From the NCBI RefSeq assembly GCF_001311845.1, contig NZ_BBCC01000007.1, positions 1 to 64,000 of the forward strand: a DNA stretch of 64,000 bases, given 5' to 3'. Below are positions 7,877 through 17,684 of this stretch, one piece after another. This DNA comes from Desulfosarcina cetonica JCM 12296. GTDB lineage: Bacteria; Desulfobacterota; Desulfobacteria; Desulfobacterales; Desulfosarcinaceae. The number at the start of each line of letters is the position of its first letter. The first letter of the stretch is position 1. The notes under the pieces were generated by a model that did no database searches, was not told where the DNA came from, and worked only from the letters and a program-made list of their open reading frames with translations. A program made the position numbers and the translations under genes.

Positions 7877-9088
7877 ATGAAAACAATGCACACAAGTAAA
7901 ACGGCCTACCGCGTGGGGTGGCTCATTGACGGGAGTGGACAGCCAGCCCTTGCAAATCGGATCATCATAGTGGACGGCGAACGATTCGAAGCCGTTCTCG
8001 AACCCGATGAAGCGCTGCCGTCGGAGGTGGGCATTGTCGATCTTTCCGACTGCACGGTCTTTCCGGCGCTGATCGACAGTCATGCGCACCTGCTCATGTC
8101 CGGTTCCACCGACCCGGTCGTGCGCAAATATCAACTGGAGAATACGCAGTGTTATGACGACCGCGCCACCATCATTGCCGAGCATCTCGCCCAGCACCTG
8201 TCCTGCGGCGTGCTGGGCGTTCGTGACGGCGGCGATCAGCAGGGTGATGTTCTGCGGTACAAAACGGATTCCACCCAACCGACTTCCCCCGTGACGATTG
8301 CCGCCCCCGGTCGGGCCCGTCACGCGCCGGGCCGTTATGGCAACCTCATCGGCATTCCCGTGGAGGCCGGCATGAGCCTTGCCCAAAGCCTTTTCAGCGG
8401 CAATACCCGGCGAGATCATGTCAAGATTGTCAACTCCGGCCTTAACAGCCTTACCCAGTTCGGCATCGAAACCCCACCGCAGTTCGATGCCGACGATCTG
8501 CGTGGTGCCGTGGCCGCAGCGCGCGAGCATGGACTCCCCACCATGGTGCATGCCAACGGCCACCTGCCGGTGAAGCTGGCCGTTGAGGCGGGGTGCAGCA
8601 GCATCGAGCACGGATTCTTCATGGGGCGGGAGAACATGCGCCGCATGGCCGATGAGGGGGTCGTTTGGGTGCCCACGACCGTGACCATGCAGGCTTACCA
8701 GGATTACCTGGCGAGCCAGGGGCATCGCAGTGACCCTTCCTTTGCCGAAGTCTCGCGGAAGAATCTCGAACATCAGCTGGAGCAGATCAACACCGCACGA
8801 CAGTTGGGGGTGACCCTGGCCGTGGGCACGGATGCGGGTAGCCCTGGCGTCCATCATGGCACGGCCATGCAAACCGAAATTCAGCTTTTTATCAAGGCGG
8901 GCTTTCGTGTGGAGGCGGCGATCCGCTGTGCCAGCCGCAATGGCGCCCGTTTGATGGGCTTGCTGGATCGGGGAAAAATCAGCGCCGGTCTGCGTGCCGA
9001 CTTTTTGGCCGTTCGCACGCCGCCCCAAACGCTTCCGCAAGCACTCCATGCGATTGTCTATCGGGTGGTCAACGGCCGACCGACTTGA
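7877..9088 (+). CDS. amidohydrolase-family metal-dependent hydrolase
   Basis: A 403-residue protein of the imidazolonepropionase/prolidase-like amidohydrolase family. Metal-ligand motifs appear in the expected order: DSHAHL (~residue 69), HVKIVNSG (possible carboxylated Lys), VHANGH, SIEHG, and the catalytic Asp in GTDAGSPG. The C-terminal ISAGLRADFLAV closes the beta-sandwich domain as in the family. No signal peptide is visible. The substrate cannot be read from sequence; cyclic amides or dipeptides are typical. It lies 190 bp after the OsmC gene with no clear ribosome site, so it may be a separate unit. The gap 7688-7876 holds nothing I recognise. Confidence 0.85.
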   Translation: MKTMHTSKTAYRVGWLIDGSGQPALANRIIIVDGERFEAVLEPDEALPSEVGIVDLSDCTVFPALIDSHAHLLMSGSTDPVVRKYQLENTQCYDDRATIIAEHLAQHLSCGVLGVRDGGDQQGDVLRYKTDSTQPTSPVTIAAPGRARHAPGRYGNLIGIPVEAGMSLAQSLFSGNTRRDHVKIVNSGLNSLTQFGIETPPQFDADDLRGAVAAAREHGLPTMVHANGHLPVKLAVEAGCSSIEHGFFMGRENMRRMADEGVVWVPTTVTMQAYQDYLASQGHRSDPSFAEVSRKNLEHQLEQINTARQLGVTLAVGTDAGSPGVHHGTAMQTEIQLFIKAGFRVEAAIRCASRNGARLMGLLDRGKISAGLRADFLAVRTPPQTLPQALHAIVYRVVNGRPT

Positions 9089-9149
9089 TTTAAAAGATGC
9101 CTGCACTGACGTCCCATTTGATGATCCGAACCGTGCAATTCAAGCAGGT

Positions 9150-12100
9150 TTACTCATCAATTGACCGTCTGCGATTGCCGATCCGTTCTTTTTGCCGACA
9201 GACTTTGTTGAAAAGTCGCCTGAGGGGGGTGGTCACCCTATTCATGGTCGACTCCCTGCTGCGGAAAATTTCTTCCAGGGAGAGATGCGGATCCCGGGCC
9301 GGGCTTCTCAGGTAACGCCTGAGGGCCGTCAAGCGATTCTTGATCTCCTTTTCCGCGCGGAATCTGAGAATTTCCTTTTTCCTCAGAATGGTTTCCTTGA
9401 CCGCCTCGTCGGCACCGTCGCCTTGGTGTTTATCCAGCTTGTAGCGGATGCGGATGGTGATCAGCTCCTGAAGCAGCTGTTCATATTCCGGATCGAGGCA
9501 GATCACTTCGGGAACGAGATCCCCGAAATGGGTCACCCCCAAAATATCCTTGTCCTGGTTCCAGTAGTTCACCAAGAATTCCGGCTCCAGATCCATGTAA
9601 TTCTTCAGCGGCATGTACATGCGCCGCAGATACATGAGCACCTTCTCGGTCTTTTTGCGTTGACCGCCGATAATCACCGAGCCGCCCACCTCGCCGCGCT
9701 TGACGCCCTTGGTCCATGGGGCACCGGTGATGCCGAAGTCATTGTATACCGGGATGTGCATCAGCGCCGACAGGGTATTGAGGGCCAGCGCGTAGCCGGC
9801 CGAAGGGCCGCCGACATTGTACGATGCCGAGAGCAACTGGTGATGGATGGTATAATTCTCCAAAAATTCGCCCAACAATCGTGCCGTGCTGACCTTGGGA
9901 TCCATGTCCTGCAGATAGTTCTTGACCATGGTCAGGGCTTCGTGGGCGCTCTGCTGGGTCATTTGCACCGCCATCTCCATCTGTGCGCCGGCGGATGAAG
10001 AGGAGGAAACCGCACCGGTAACCATGACCTTTTCCGCGGAAAGGCTGTAGGTCAAGCTGGTGGCGATGGGCAGCAGCACACCGGTGACATCGTTGGCCCC
10101 CACACCGATGATAAATCCCACCTGCGGCTCCTGGCTCAGTTCGGCCTCCAGGAACTCGTCCAGCACGACCTTGCCTTTTTTGGTGGGGCTTTCGGAAATT
10201 TCATGACGCGCCGACCTGAGATGGCTGGGCACCATCGGATAGTCGCCGGGTTGCTGGATCGGCGCCAACAGGTCCAGCATGGCGGCGTAGTGGTCGATGA
10301 AGCGATCCGGCGCATTGCGCACGGTGGTTTTCAACTGGTTGTGGGTATCGATGGCCTCCAAAATGCCTATCAGTGTCTTGAAGTTGAACTTGAAAAAATT
10401 TTGGCGGGTTTTGGCCGGTTCGTGATGGATCTGGCGCAGGCGCTGGATCACCTCGAACTCGGTGTTTCGCAAGGCGCGAGCCTTTTCCACAAAGGCGGTA
10501 TAATCGGCCGGTGTGTTGCAAACGCCCTTGGCCGCCTCGACGATGCTGGCCGTATTCAGGTCAGCGGAAAGCGGCATGCCGTCCAGCGCGTTATCGATGA
10601 TCCGGATGATATCGTCCTTGTTCAAGAGCCCCTTGATTTCCATCACCTTGAGGCGCTTGGAACGGATCAGGGCCGGATCCAGAATGTCCAGGCGGTTGGT
10701 GGTCAGAACGGTGAAGACCTTGTGCAGGGGGGTCTCTCCGTCGATGAGGTTGAGGAACTTGTTGGTCAGCTTGTCCGACGGGTTGCCGCCCGTGTCGCTA
10801 CGCCTGGGCGCCAGGGCATCGCCTTCATCAAAAAAACCACCGTTGGTGCGATCATCTTGGCGATGTCATAAACCCGTTCAAGGTTGTCCACGGCACCGTC
10901 CACGGGATTGGACGGATCCTGGAGCGCGCTGGCGCTGGTGGCGATGTCATGCACATCGGTATTTTCACTCAGCCAGGTGCGCACCAGGAAGGTCTTGCCG
11001 CTGCCCGGCGGCCCGTTGAGCACAACGCCTTTCTCCTCACTGACATTGTAATACAGGCAGTTGTTGGACATTTCCGAAAACACGTCCTTGACGCCGCCCA
11101 CATAGCTTCCCATTTAACGTCACGGTCCATGCGGCCGACAATTTTTTTATACAGATCGCCATAGGAGTTCTGGGCCACCAGTTCAAAGGCCTTTCTGACC
11201 AGCATGGCATCGTCCAGATAGGCGGCGGCAAAACCGCCCCTGATCTGGATGATCGAGTGAATCAGCTTGCGCACATAGGAAGGGATTACCTTGAGGGTCC
11301 GCTCCTTGAAAATCGCGTAGAGCTTGTCCACGGTTTTCGAGATATCCTCGGGGAAAAGACATCCCCCGCGTTCGCAGACATCGCCGTTTTGCTGGGACAA
11401 TACCAGGATATCATTGCGCAACAGCTCCAGGCGCACCACCTCGCGCAGGTTATCCGGGTTGGTCCAGTAGTCGGAGATGTTGATGATGCTGCCCTTTTCG
11501 ACAAAGCGACGGTAAATGGCGCCATCGAAGCGCTCGGGTTGATCCGTCGTAGCGATCAACAGGCAATCCCGTTTGCCGCTGATAATCTCATCCAGCACGA
11601 TATTGGAGGTATCCACCAGCGTGCGCTGCTGGCGGGTGACCCCGGAATCCCGACCGGTGGCCTTGCCGAAGGCACTGTGGGCCTCCTCGATATGGCGAAT
11701 GGATGTGCGCCGCGGATCCCCCAAGGCCTTTTTGAAATAGTTGCCCGGTTCGCCGGCCAGGGCCGTCTGGAAGTCATTGGGGGTGACCATGGCGTAATCC
11801 ACCCAGATCCCCTGTTCCTCGAGTTGGGAAAGGCCCCGGCCGATTTTGCCTTTGAGAATCCAGCGCAGGATCGGAATCCGTGACAAGCGCTTGTAATTTC
11901 GGATTCGCTGACGTCGGGAAATTTCGACGGCCAGGGTGGGATCGATCTCCTCGATGGTCTTCCAGAAGGGTTCGCTGGCCAGGGCTTCCTCTTTTTTGCG
12001 GCGCAGGTCAATCTCCGGGCGGACGTCGTTGCCGAAGATGATCCGCTCGATGGCCTGGTTTACCGTTGAGGTCTTCCCGCTGCCCGAAGGGCCCACAAAC

Positions 12101-12579
12101 AGCAACAGCGCGGCTTTGGGAACGCTCGGATCCGAGATGTACTCCTTGCGCAAGTGGGCGCGATAGACTTTTTCGAAAAGCGCGTAAAGCTCCACCGGAA
12201 TGTGAACATCCACCAGTTCTTTGTCGAGCAGGGAGAGCAGGTAGCGATAATCCTTGGACGAGACCTCTTTCTCGAGGATCCGGTTCCAAGCCTCCTGGGG
12301 ATTGGTATGACCCGAAATTTCGAATCGTTTCTGCCAGTCGGTGAGGATGTCCGGATCCTTGAGCACGTCAAAATGTTTTTCCGGCGCATCCATGAAAATC
12401 GAGAGAACCGCTTCCAACAGGCTGTTGAGGAGTCCCATGGGCGGCCGGTACTGATTCAGCCGGGCCCGCATGAAGGATTTGGTCTCCTGGGGCCAGGCGG
12501 AAACCAGTTCGTTGATTTCACGAATCCGGTTTTCTGGCAGCTGGACGTAGGTGATCTCTCTAGTTAGCCGTCTGGCCAT
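9150..12579 (-). CDS. tandem AAA+ ATPase with C-terminal Lon-type (S16) protease domain, two frameshifts
   Basis: From ATG 12579 (MARRLTREITYVQLP, preceded by GGGAGGAA) the repaired protein is about 1,142 residues. AAA module 1 has Walker A GPSGSGKT at ~161 and sensor LLIATTDQ. Module 2 has GPPGSGKT at ~521, Walker B VVFFDEGDA and sensor VLTTNR. The C-terminal third is a Lon P-domain: the catalytic Ser is in GGPSAGY (~926) and the dyad Lys probably in GGQRKK (~976). Two frame breaks are each cured by one base, near 11,110 and in a T run near 10,830. Classical Lon has one AAA module and ends DGPSAG, so this architecture is unusual. It overlaps the upstream SPFH gene by 20 nt, implying coupling: a membrane-anchored ATP-dependent protease or unfoldase. 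Confidence 0.88.
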
Positions 12580-13501
12580 GGGTTCCTCCCTTGGGCCGGT
12601 TTTTAGCGGCATCGAATGCGGGAAGGGCGATTGCCGGGGTGTTGCCCTGGGTGTTCTGGATAACGACGGTGTTTTGTCCCTGTTGCTGCTTTTCGTAGGC
12701 CGTGGCCCATTTCTGCTGGGTGAGGAATTCCAGCAGCGCCGCATTGGTCGCGTCGTCCTTACCGCCCACGGCATGCTGCAGGTTTTTGATGCCGTCCAGG
12801 TATGCCGCATACAACTTGCGGATACGGCTGGCTTCCTGATCGGCCGCGTAATTTTCGGCTTCGGCGATCAATTCACGCCTTTTTTTCTCCTCCGAGGCTT
12901 CCACCAGCTTGTCGCCAAAGCGGCTCTCCTTGAGCACGAAGCTGACCACTTCAATGCCGTATTTCTTTTCCAGGGTCGGTCCGCCGACATTGATGGGACG
13001 GGATTTCAGCGCCTTGAAGATCGCTTCCTTGATGGTCTCCCGGTCACTGATCAAACGGTCCACGTCCTGGGCCTGGAGAATGTCCTTGACGATGCCGTCG
13101 TAGTCTCCCTGGAGCAGTTCCAGGGGGTTCAGATTCTCGATGGCCCAGCGGTGCAGGTCGCGAATCCGGTAGGTCAACACGCCCGATGTCCACAAGGCCA
13201 CATTGCCTTTGGAGATGATGCGCATGGGCGCCGGGCTGCCACCCAATGGCATGGTCTGGTTCATTAGGGGGACTTCCTGTTCGATCCGGGTGAAGTAGGG
13301 CAGTCGCGCATGCCAGCCGACCTCGGTCACCGCCTGGCGTACGCCGCCGAATCGTTCGAGCACCACGGCATAATTCATTTTGACTTTGAAAATCGTTTTG
13401 GTGGCATAAATCGCGGCAGCCAGTCCGTAAATCAATCCGACGACCGTGATCAGGGCAAGCAGGCGGCGCAAGATGGTTTTTACAAAGGAACGCCGCAACA
13501 T
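12560..13501 (-). CDS. SPFH/prohibitin-like membrane protein (HflC-like)
   Basis: A 313-residue protein with one N-terminal membrane helix (ALITVVGLIYGLAAAIYA, residues 15-32). A Band-7/SPFH domain follows (NYAVVLERFGGVRQAV onward), then a charged coiled-coil region (EASEEKKRRELIAEAENYA). SPFH proteins form ring assemblies that hold or restrain membrane proteases, as HflKC does for FtsH. The real start may be ATG 13524, which has AAAGGAGCTGAC in front. It becomes in-frame if the C run at 13508-13514 (read on the minus strand) had eight bases instead of seven. The C-terminus overlaps the AAA-Lon gene by 20 nt. Confidence 0.85.
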   Translation of the reverse strand: MLRRSFVKTILRRLLALITVVGLIYGLAAAIYATKTIFKVKMNYAVVLERFGGVRQAVTEVGWHARLPYFTRIEQEVPLMNQTMPLGGSPAPMRIISKGNVALWTSGVLTYRIRDLHRWAIENLNPLELLQGDYDGIVKDILQAQDVDRLISDRETIKEAIFKALKSRPINVGGPTLEKKYGIEVVSFVLKESRFGDKLVEASEEKKRRELIAEAENYAADQEASRIRKLYAAYLDGIKNLQHAVGGKDDATNAALLEFLTQQKWATAYEKQQQGQNTVVIQNTQGNTPAIALPAFDAAKNRPKGGTHGQTAN

Positions 13502-13541
13502 CGGGTTGGGGGGGAATTGGGCATGTCAGCTCCTTTGGTTT

Positions 13542-14762
13542 TTACAGATTTCCGGCCAACGCCAGTTGGTTGCGATTAATCGCGATGTGGAAATCCGGCT
13601 GAACGAGATCGTGGTGGTGAACCTCAAAGGGCAGGTACACCAGAAGGTAGCGGAGCGCCTTGACCTGAATCGCGGGAAGATCCGCTTCCACCCGCTTCTG
13701 GGGCCGAATGAAACCGGCTATGTTCAGCTTGAGGGATTCCACCGATTCGGTGACCGGCAAATTGACCGGATGCATGGGACCTTTGGGGACTTCGGGAACC
13801 AGGTGCTCCCGAGGTTGGGAAAGCGTGGTTTGGTGTGTCAAACGCAGAAAACTCTGCGGACGGACCTTGAACGCCGGCCCCCAAAAATAAAAGGGGATCT
13901 TTTCCCAGCCGGGCTGAGGAATTTTGGGCAGGTTGGCGGTTTTGATCAAGTCGGCATAGCTGTCAAGAAGGATGCCGGATGCCCGGGCCCGGATTCGCCA
14001 GAAGGGTAGATACAGGACTTCGTTCGCCGTTGTCGTGGACATATGGGCGACATTGACCCGGCTTAAGCCTTGTTGGGTGGCTTGCCACATGGAGGCACAA
14101 TTGGTGCAATGTAACACCAACGCATCCCGGCTGCGTCGAGATCCCAGCCGCATGCGGGACACAAGGTGGGGATGAATTGGATTTGCCACCGGGCCGGCCT
14201 CCGGGGTATTGGCCGGGATCGAAAGGCGCTTCCATTTCTGCCGATACCGGCTGGTTCAGGACAGCGTCCATGATCTTCCGGTCGGCATAAAAAGGGGCGT
14301 AGATCAGACTCAGGGACTCGCCGATATGGGCCTGGTGTAAAATTCTTGGACCCGAACGATTGTTGAAACGCGACAGAAAGGTGTCTTTAACCGCCCGAAA
14401 GGAAGGTTGGGTTTGATGAACCACCCGTCGGTATCAGGGTTGACGAATTTCAGTGCCATGGCCTGGCTGCGCAGGCCGACGGAAACCGGAAAGAGCGGTG
14501 CGGCGACCGCCTGCTGGCTGGCATCCAGAAACCGGTTCTGAATGCCAGCGGGCAGGCAGGAGAACAACATTCCCTTGAAACGCCAGTAAGGAAAGTAGAT
14601 CAGCGCTTTGCCGGCCGGTGCATGGTGAGGTAAACGATAACGGAAATAGGGGTGCGCCACCAAGTAGGATTTAACTTTGCAGAAAGCGCACGTCACCAGC
14701 CGGTCTGTCTCTTGGAGTTCGGCCGGAGCACCACATTGGGGACATTGATGGGCGATGAAAAA
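13542..14762 (-). CDS. zinc-ribbon protein of the SPFH/AAA-Lon cluster (multiple frameshifts)
   Basis: Pieces in three frames form one protein of about 400 residues. The N-terminal zinc ribbon is CPQCGAPAEL...CAFC. A middle part (YFPYWRFKGMLF, SLIYAPFYADRKIMD) follows, then a second ribbon, CPACGWDLD in one frame and CTNCASMW in another, and a C-terminal part ending LALAGNL. The repeated aromatic motif (FPYWRFKG, YLPFWRIRA) suggests an internal duplication. At least three one-base breaks are needed. The start is unresolved: the open frame begins just after the stop of the upstream SPFH gene with no ATG, GTG or TTG before the first CPQC. I do not recognise a named family. Conservation of the ribbons across frames argues that the breaks are sequence errors. 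Confidence 0.65.
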
Positions 14763-15905
14763 TTAATATTTCTCTCCGCACTGGGTACAGAAACGGGCGC
14801 CGGTCAGATTTTCGGCACCGCATTTGGCGCAATGCACCGGTTTGGGCTTCTCTTCCACAGGGTGGCCGCATCGCGAGCAGAATCGGGCGTTGGGTGTCAG
14901 GTTTTTCCCACACTTGCTACACTGGGTGAAAACCAGTTGCTGATGCCCGCACATGGGGCAGAACTTGGCGGCCAAAGGGATGCTGGCCTGACATTCGGGA
15001 CACATCGTTTCCTGCGAAACGGGGGACGGTGGCCCGCCTGACGGGGATGGACGACCCGTAGCGTTAAAATACTGGGCAAACATCGCCGGCATCATCAATC
15101 CCAGACTCGTTCCCATGCCCGATGAGCCATTCCCTTCACCTTCGGCGGCCTTCTCCATGGCCATGGCCGCTTTCATCTGCATGAGTTTGTTCATGTCGTC
15201 GATGACACCCATGCGACTCCGGTCGTCGATGGCTTTCTGCACATCCGGCGGCGGGGTGATGGCATTGGTGTAAAGGTGGGTCAAACCCAGGCCGAAATGC
15301 TTGAAATCCTCCTGCAACCGTTGGGTCAAACCCGCTGAAAGTTCGTCGTATTTTGCCGGTAGGTTCAAAATTGAATCAATGGTTTCCCCCATGAAATCGT
15401 TGAACCGTGAAACGATGACCCGATTGAGGTATTCTTCGATCTCCTCGGTGGTGAACATGCCCTGGGTTCCCACCATGGTATTGATGAAAAGCACCGGTTG
15501 AACCACCTGCAGGTTAAAAACGCCGAAAGCCCTGAGGCGCACCAATCCCAATTCGGTATCCTTAAACGCGACTGGATCACGGGTGCCCCATTTGAGATTG
15601 GTGAACACCTTCATATTGACAAAGTAAACCTCTGCCCGCAATGGACTCTTCATCCCCCAGGGCAGACTGGCGATCTTGGTGAGAATGGGGATGTTGCCGG
15701 TTTTCAGGGTGTGACGGCCTGGGCCAAACGCTTCGATGGCCCGGCCTTTATAGAAGAAAATGCCCGCTTGGCTTTCCCTTACGGTCAACTGGGCGCCCCA
15801 CTTGATTTCGCCGGAACCTTTTTCCGGCAACCGATGGACAAATTCACGGCCGCTTTCGTCAAACCATTCGAGGTTTTCAAGAAAGACGCGATTGTCGGCT
15901 TGCAT
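14763..15905 (-). CDS. SPFH-domain protein with C-terminal double zinc ribbons
   Basis: A protein of about 380 residues starting MQADNRVFLENLEWFDES, with AAAGGAG before ATG 15905. Residues ~10-250 form a cytosolic SPFH/Band-7-like domain of the YdjI or virion-core-protein-like type. A Gly/Met-rich linker (MGTSLGLMMPAMFAQYF) follows, then zinc-ribbon pairs: CPECQASIP...CPMCG, CSKCGKNL...CSRCG and CAKCGAEN...CTQCG. No membrane helix is evident, unlike the other SPFH protein of the cluster. The stop codon touches the start of the zinc-ribbon gene. It may be a soluble scaffold or substrate adaptor for the AAA-Lon protease. The family call is firm; the role is inferred from context. Confidence 0.87.
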   Translation of the reverse strand: MQADNRVFLENLEWFDESGREFVHRLPEKGSGEIKWGAQLTVRESQAGIFFYKGRAIEAFGPGRHTLKTGNIPILTKIASLPWGMKSPLRAEVYFVNMKVFTNLKWGTRDPVAFKDTELGLVRLRAFGVFNLQVVQPVLFINTMVGTQGMFTTEEIEEYLNRVIVSRFNDFMGETIDSILNLPAKYDELSAGLTQRLQEDFKHFGLGLTHLYTNAITPPPDVQKAIDDRSRMGVIDDMNKLMQMKAAMAMEKAAEGEGNGSSGMGTSLGLMMPAMFAQYFNATGRPSPSGGPPSPVSQETMCPECQASIPLAAKFCPMCGHQQLVFTQCSKCGKNLTPNARFCSRCGHPVEEKPKPVHCAKCGAENLTGARFCTQCGEKY

Positions 15906-16139
15906 GGTTTGCTCCTTTATGTCTGTTTCATGTAGCGATGGGATGTGACGCATTCCTCGATTTCAGTTGCCATATCGGTCCAAGTATCGTCAGGATATGA
16001 AAAAACCTAAGCCCTTCTGGTGGGGAATACGTCAATCCCGAGGGAAACGACTGAAAGCGCAAACGATCATGGGGCAATGGAGGTCTTGTGGGCCTGTAAA
16101 TGGCCAACAGGGGCTTTTGTACGCATGGTAAACGGTAGG

Positions 16140-16541
16140 TCACGGGTGATCCGTGGGGATGGACGTTAGCTGATCGATCTTCTGGTTGGCACGATTCAAT
16201 TCATTTTTTGCTTGTTGAAGATCATCCATAACGGCGGAGAGTTGTTTGCGTAATCGTTCGGAAGACGCTTTTTCCGTTTTAAGGTTTTTCCGAATGGCTT
16301 CAAGGCTTGCGGTCACCTTTTCCATCTCACCTTGCAGGTTGCCGATGGCGTCTGTTTTCGATGAAGATTTTGCCTTTGTTGCCTGCAACGCCTGATCATA
16401 CAACGAGAATGCCCGGTTGCCGGTAATCAGGGCACAAATCGCAAAAAAAATCGCCATTGCGATACAGACCATCGACAATACCGGGAGCTTTTGACGCCAG
16501 AAAGTGTAAGTTTGCAGCCCGTTTGTCACGTCCGAGGCCAT
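16140..16541 (-). CDS. single-pass membrane coiled-coil protein
   Basis: A 133-residue protein. A short cytosolic start leads to a membrane helix (LPVLSMVCIAMAIFFAICAL, residues ~19-38). A long heptad-like helix follows (GNLQGEMEKVTASLEAIRKN through NELNRANQKIDQL). AAGGAAACC precedes the ATG. It lacks similarity that I can name. It resembles its upstream neighbour (16602-17483) in layout, and both read into the SPFH/AAA-Lon group, so the two may form a membrane pair. The 15,906-16,139 gap downstream holds no gene I can support. Confidence 0.7.
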   Translation of the reverse strand: MASDVTNGLQTYTFWRQKLPVLSMVCIAMAIFFAICALITGNRAFSLYDQALQATKAKSSSKTDAIGNLQGEMEKVTASLEAIRKNLKTEKASSERLRKQLSAVMDDLQQAKNELNRANQKIDQLTSIPTDHP

Positions 16542-16601
16542 GGTTTCCTTTCTATAAGAATCGCGCAGTGTTGTATATTTCGGTTTGTTGTCGTCAGTGG
16601 A

Positions 16602-17483
16602 TTAGTCGTCAAAAATACCAACAATGACGGACAATGACCATTCCCGATATTTCTTGTCAATCTTTGCCGACACAGGCAATCCGATCGTGGCCAGCACCCG
16701 TTGCAGAAAAGATGCGTAGGATGGCGCGGTCTCTTTACTGTTGACCACTAAAACGATCCCTTGGGGAGGATCCGCAAAAGCGCTTTTTGCCACGCCATTG
16801 GTTTTCCAACCGTCAGCAGCCAGTGTTTCATCGATCTGCTTGGCCGTCAGCTCCGAGCCTTCGTCGCCGAGCACACAGAAAATGTCGATGTTGCCTTTGG
16901 GGCCTGGGTCGAGCAGATCAATGAGTTGTCCCTTCTGGCTTTCTGACAACCCACCCTCGATTTCAAGATCGATATCAAGGGTCACGCCATCGATGCCATC
17001 GTTCACCGACTCCAGCTCAAGAAAATCCGTTACACGGTCCAATTCGTCCGGTTCATGGTCCAAGGCAGCGACTTCGTTGTCCTGGGGCGGGATCATCTCA
17101 CTTGTCTGGGGCTCCTGGGGGTCATGGGCTTTAATGGCGGCTTCGGCAATTTTCAGCCGCTTTTTCGCATCAAGGAGTGCTTGACGGAGTTCTTCTGCGG
17201 AGGATTTGGTGCTCTTTAGCTTGAGTTGGTTGATATCCTGATGCTGCTGTGTTTCAAGCAGCTCCTTACGAATGGATTCAGCAGCCTTCTCAAGGCTTCG
17301 AATCTGTTTGCTAGCGGCTTCCAATCTTTCGGTAAGCCGTCGATTCTCTTTATTGGCCTTATTCGTGCCAAGCACCCACAGAATTCCGGCCAGAATTGCG
17401 AAAGCGACACTCACCAGTAACATCGAACCATGCAGCGCGATCAGGGATTCCAAATGGGTCCACCATGACAACATTGTCGGCAA
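16602..17483 (-). CDS. membrane-anchored coiled-coil protein with conserved C-terminal domain
   Basis: A 293-residue protein. A membrane helix (SMLLVSVAFAILAGILWVLG) lies at residues 20-39, then a coiled coil to ~120. An acidic linker (DHEPDELDRVTDFLELES) follows, and then a compact alpha/beta C-terminal domain (NIDIFCVLGDEGSELTAKQI ... QGIVLVVNSKETAPSYASFL). I do not recognise that domain. It is first in the leftward cluster and diverges from the TerB-DnaJ gene across ~200 bp, so promoters for both lie in 17484-17684. A sensing or tethering role for the protease cluster is a guess from topology. Confidence 0.7.
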   Translation of the reverse strand: MPTMLSWWTHLESLIALHGSMLLVSVAFAILAGILWVLGTNKANKENRRLTERLEAASKQIRSLEKAAESIRKELLETQQHQDINQLKLKSTKSSAEELRQALLDAKKRLKIAEAAIKAHDPQEPQTSEMIPPQDNEVAALDHEPDELDRVTDFLELESVNDGIDGVTLDIDLEIEGGLSESQKGQLIDLLDPGPKGNIDIFCVLGDEGSELTAKQIDETLAADGWKTNGVAKSAFADPPQGIVLVVNSKETAPSYASFLQRVLATIGLPVSAKIDKKYREWSLSVIVGIFDD

Positions 17484-17684
17484 CCTTTCGGGGATGGGGA
17501 AAGCATTCTATGCTTGCCAGCAACTATTGATATTACAAATGAAATAACTATAGTTCAAGGTATTTCTGGGGTACTGGAAGAAGAACCCATACCTTTTCAG
17601 GGATGGTTGGCAACCCTGCGGTTTTATGCTACGGGGTAAGCCGCTTTTTCCAAATCCGTCAAGCATATACTGGAGGTAACCCGT

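Noticed and set aside
7808-9106. Long minus-strand open frame opposite the amidohydrolase
   Set aside because: The plus-strand protein has all metal-ligand motifs; the mirror has none.
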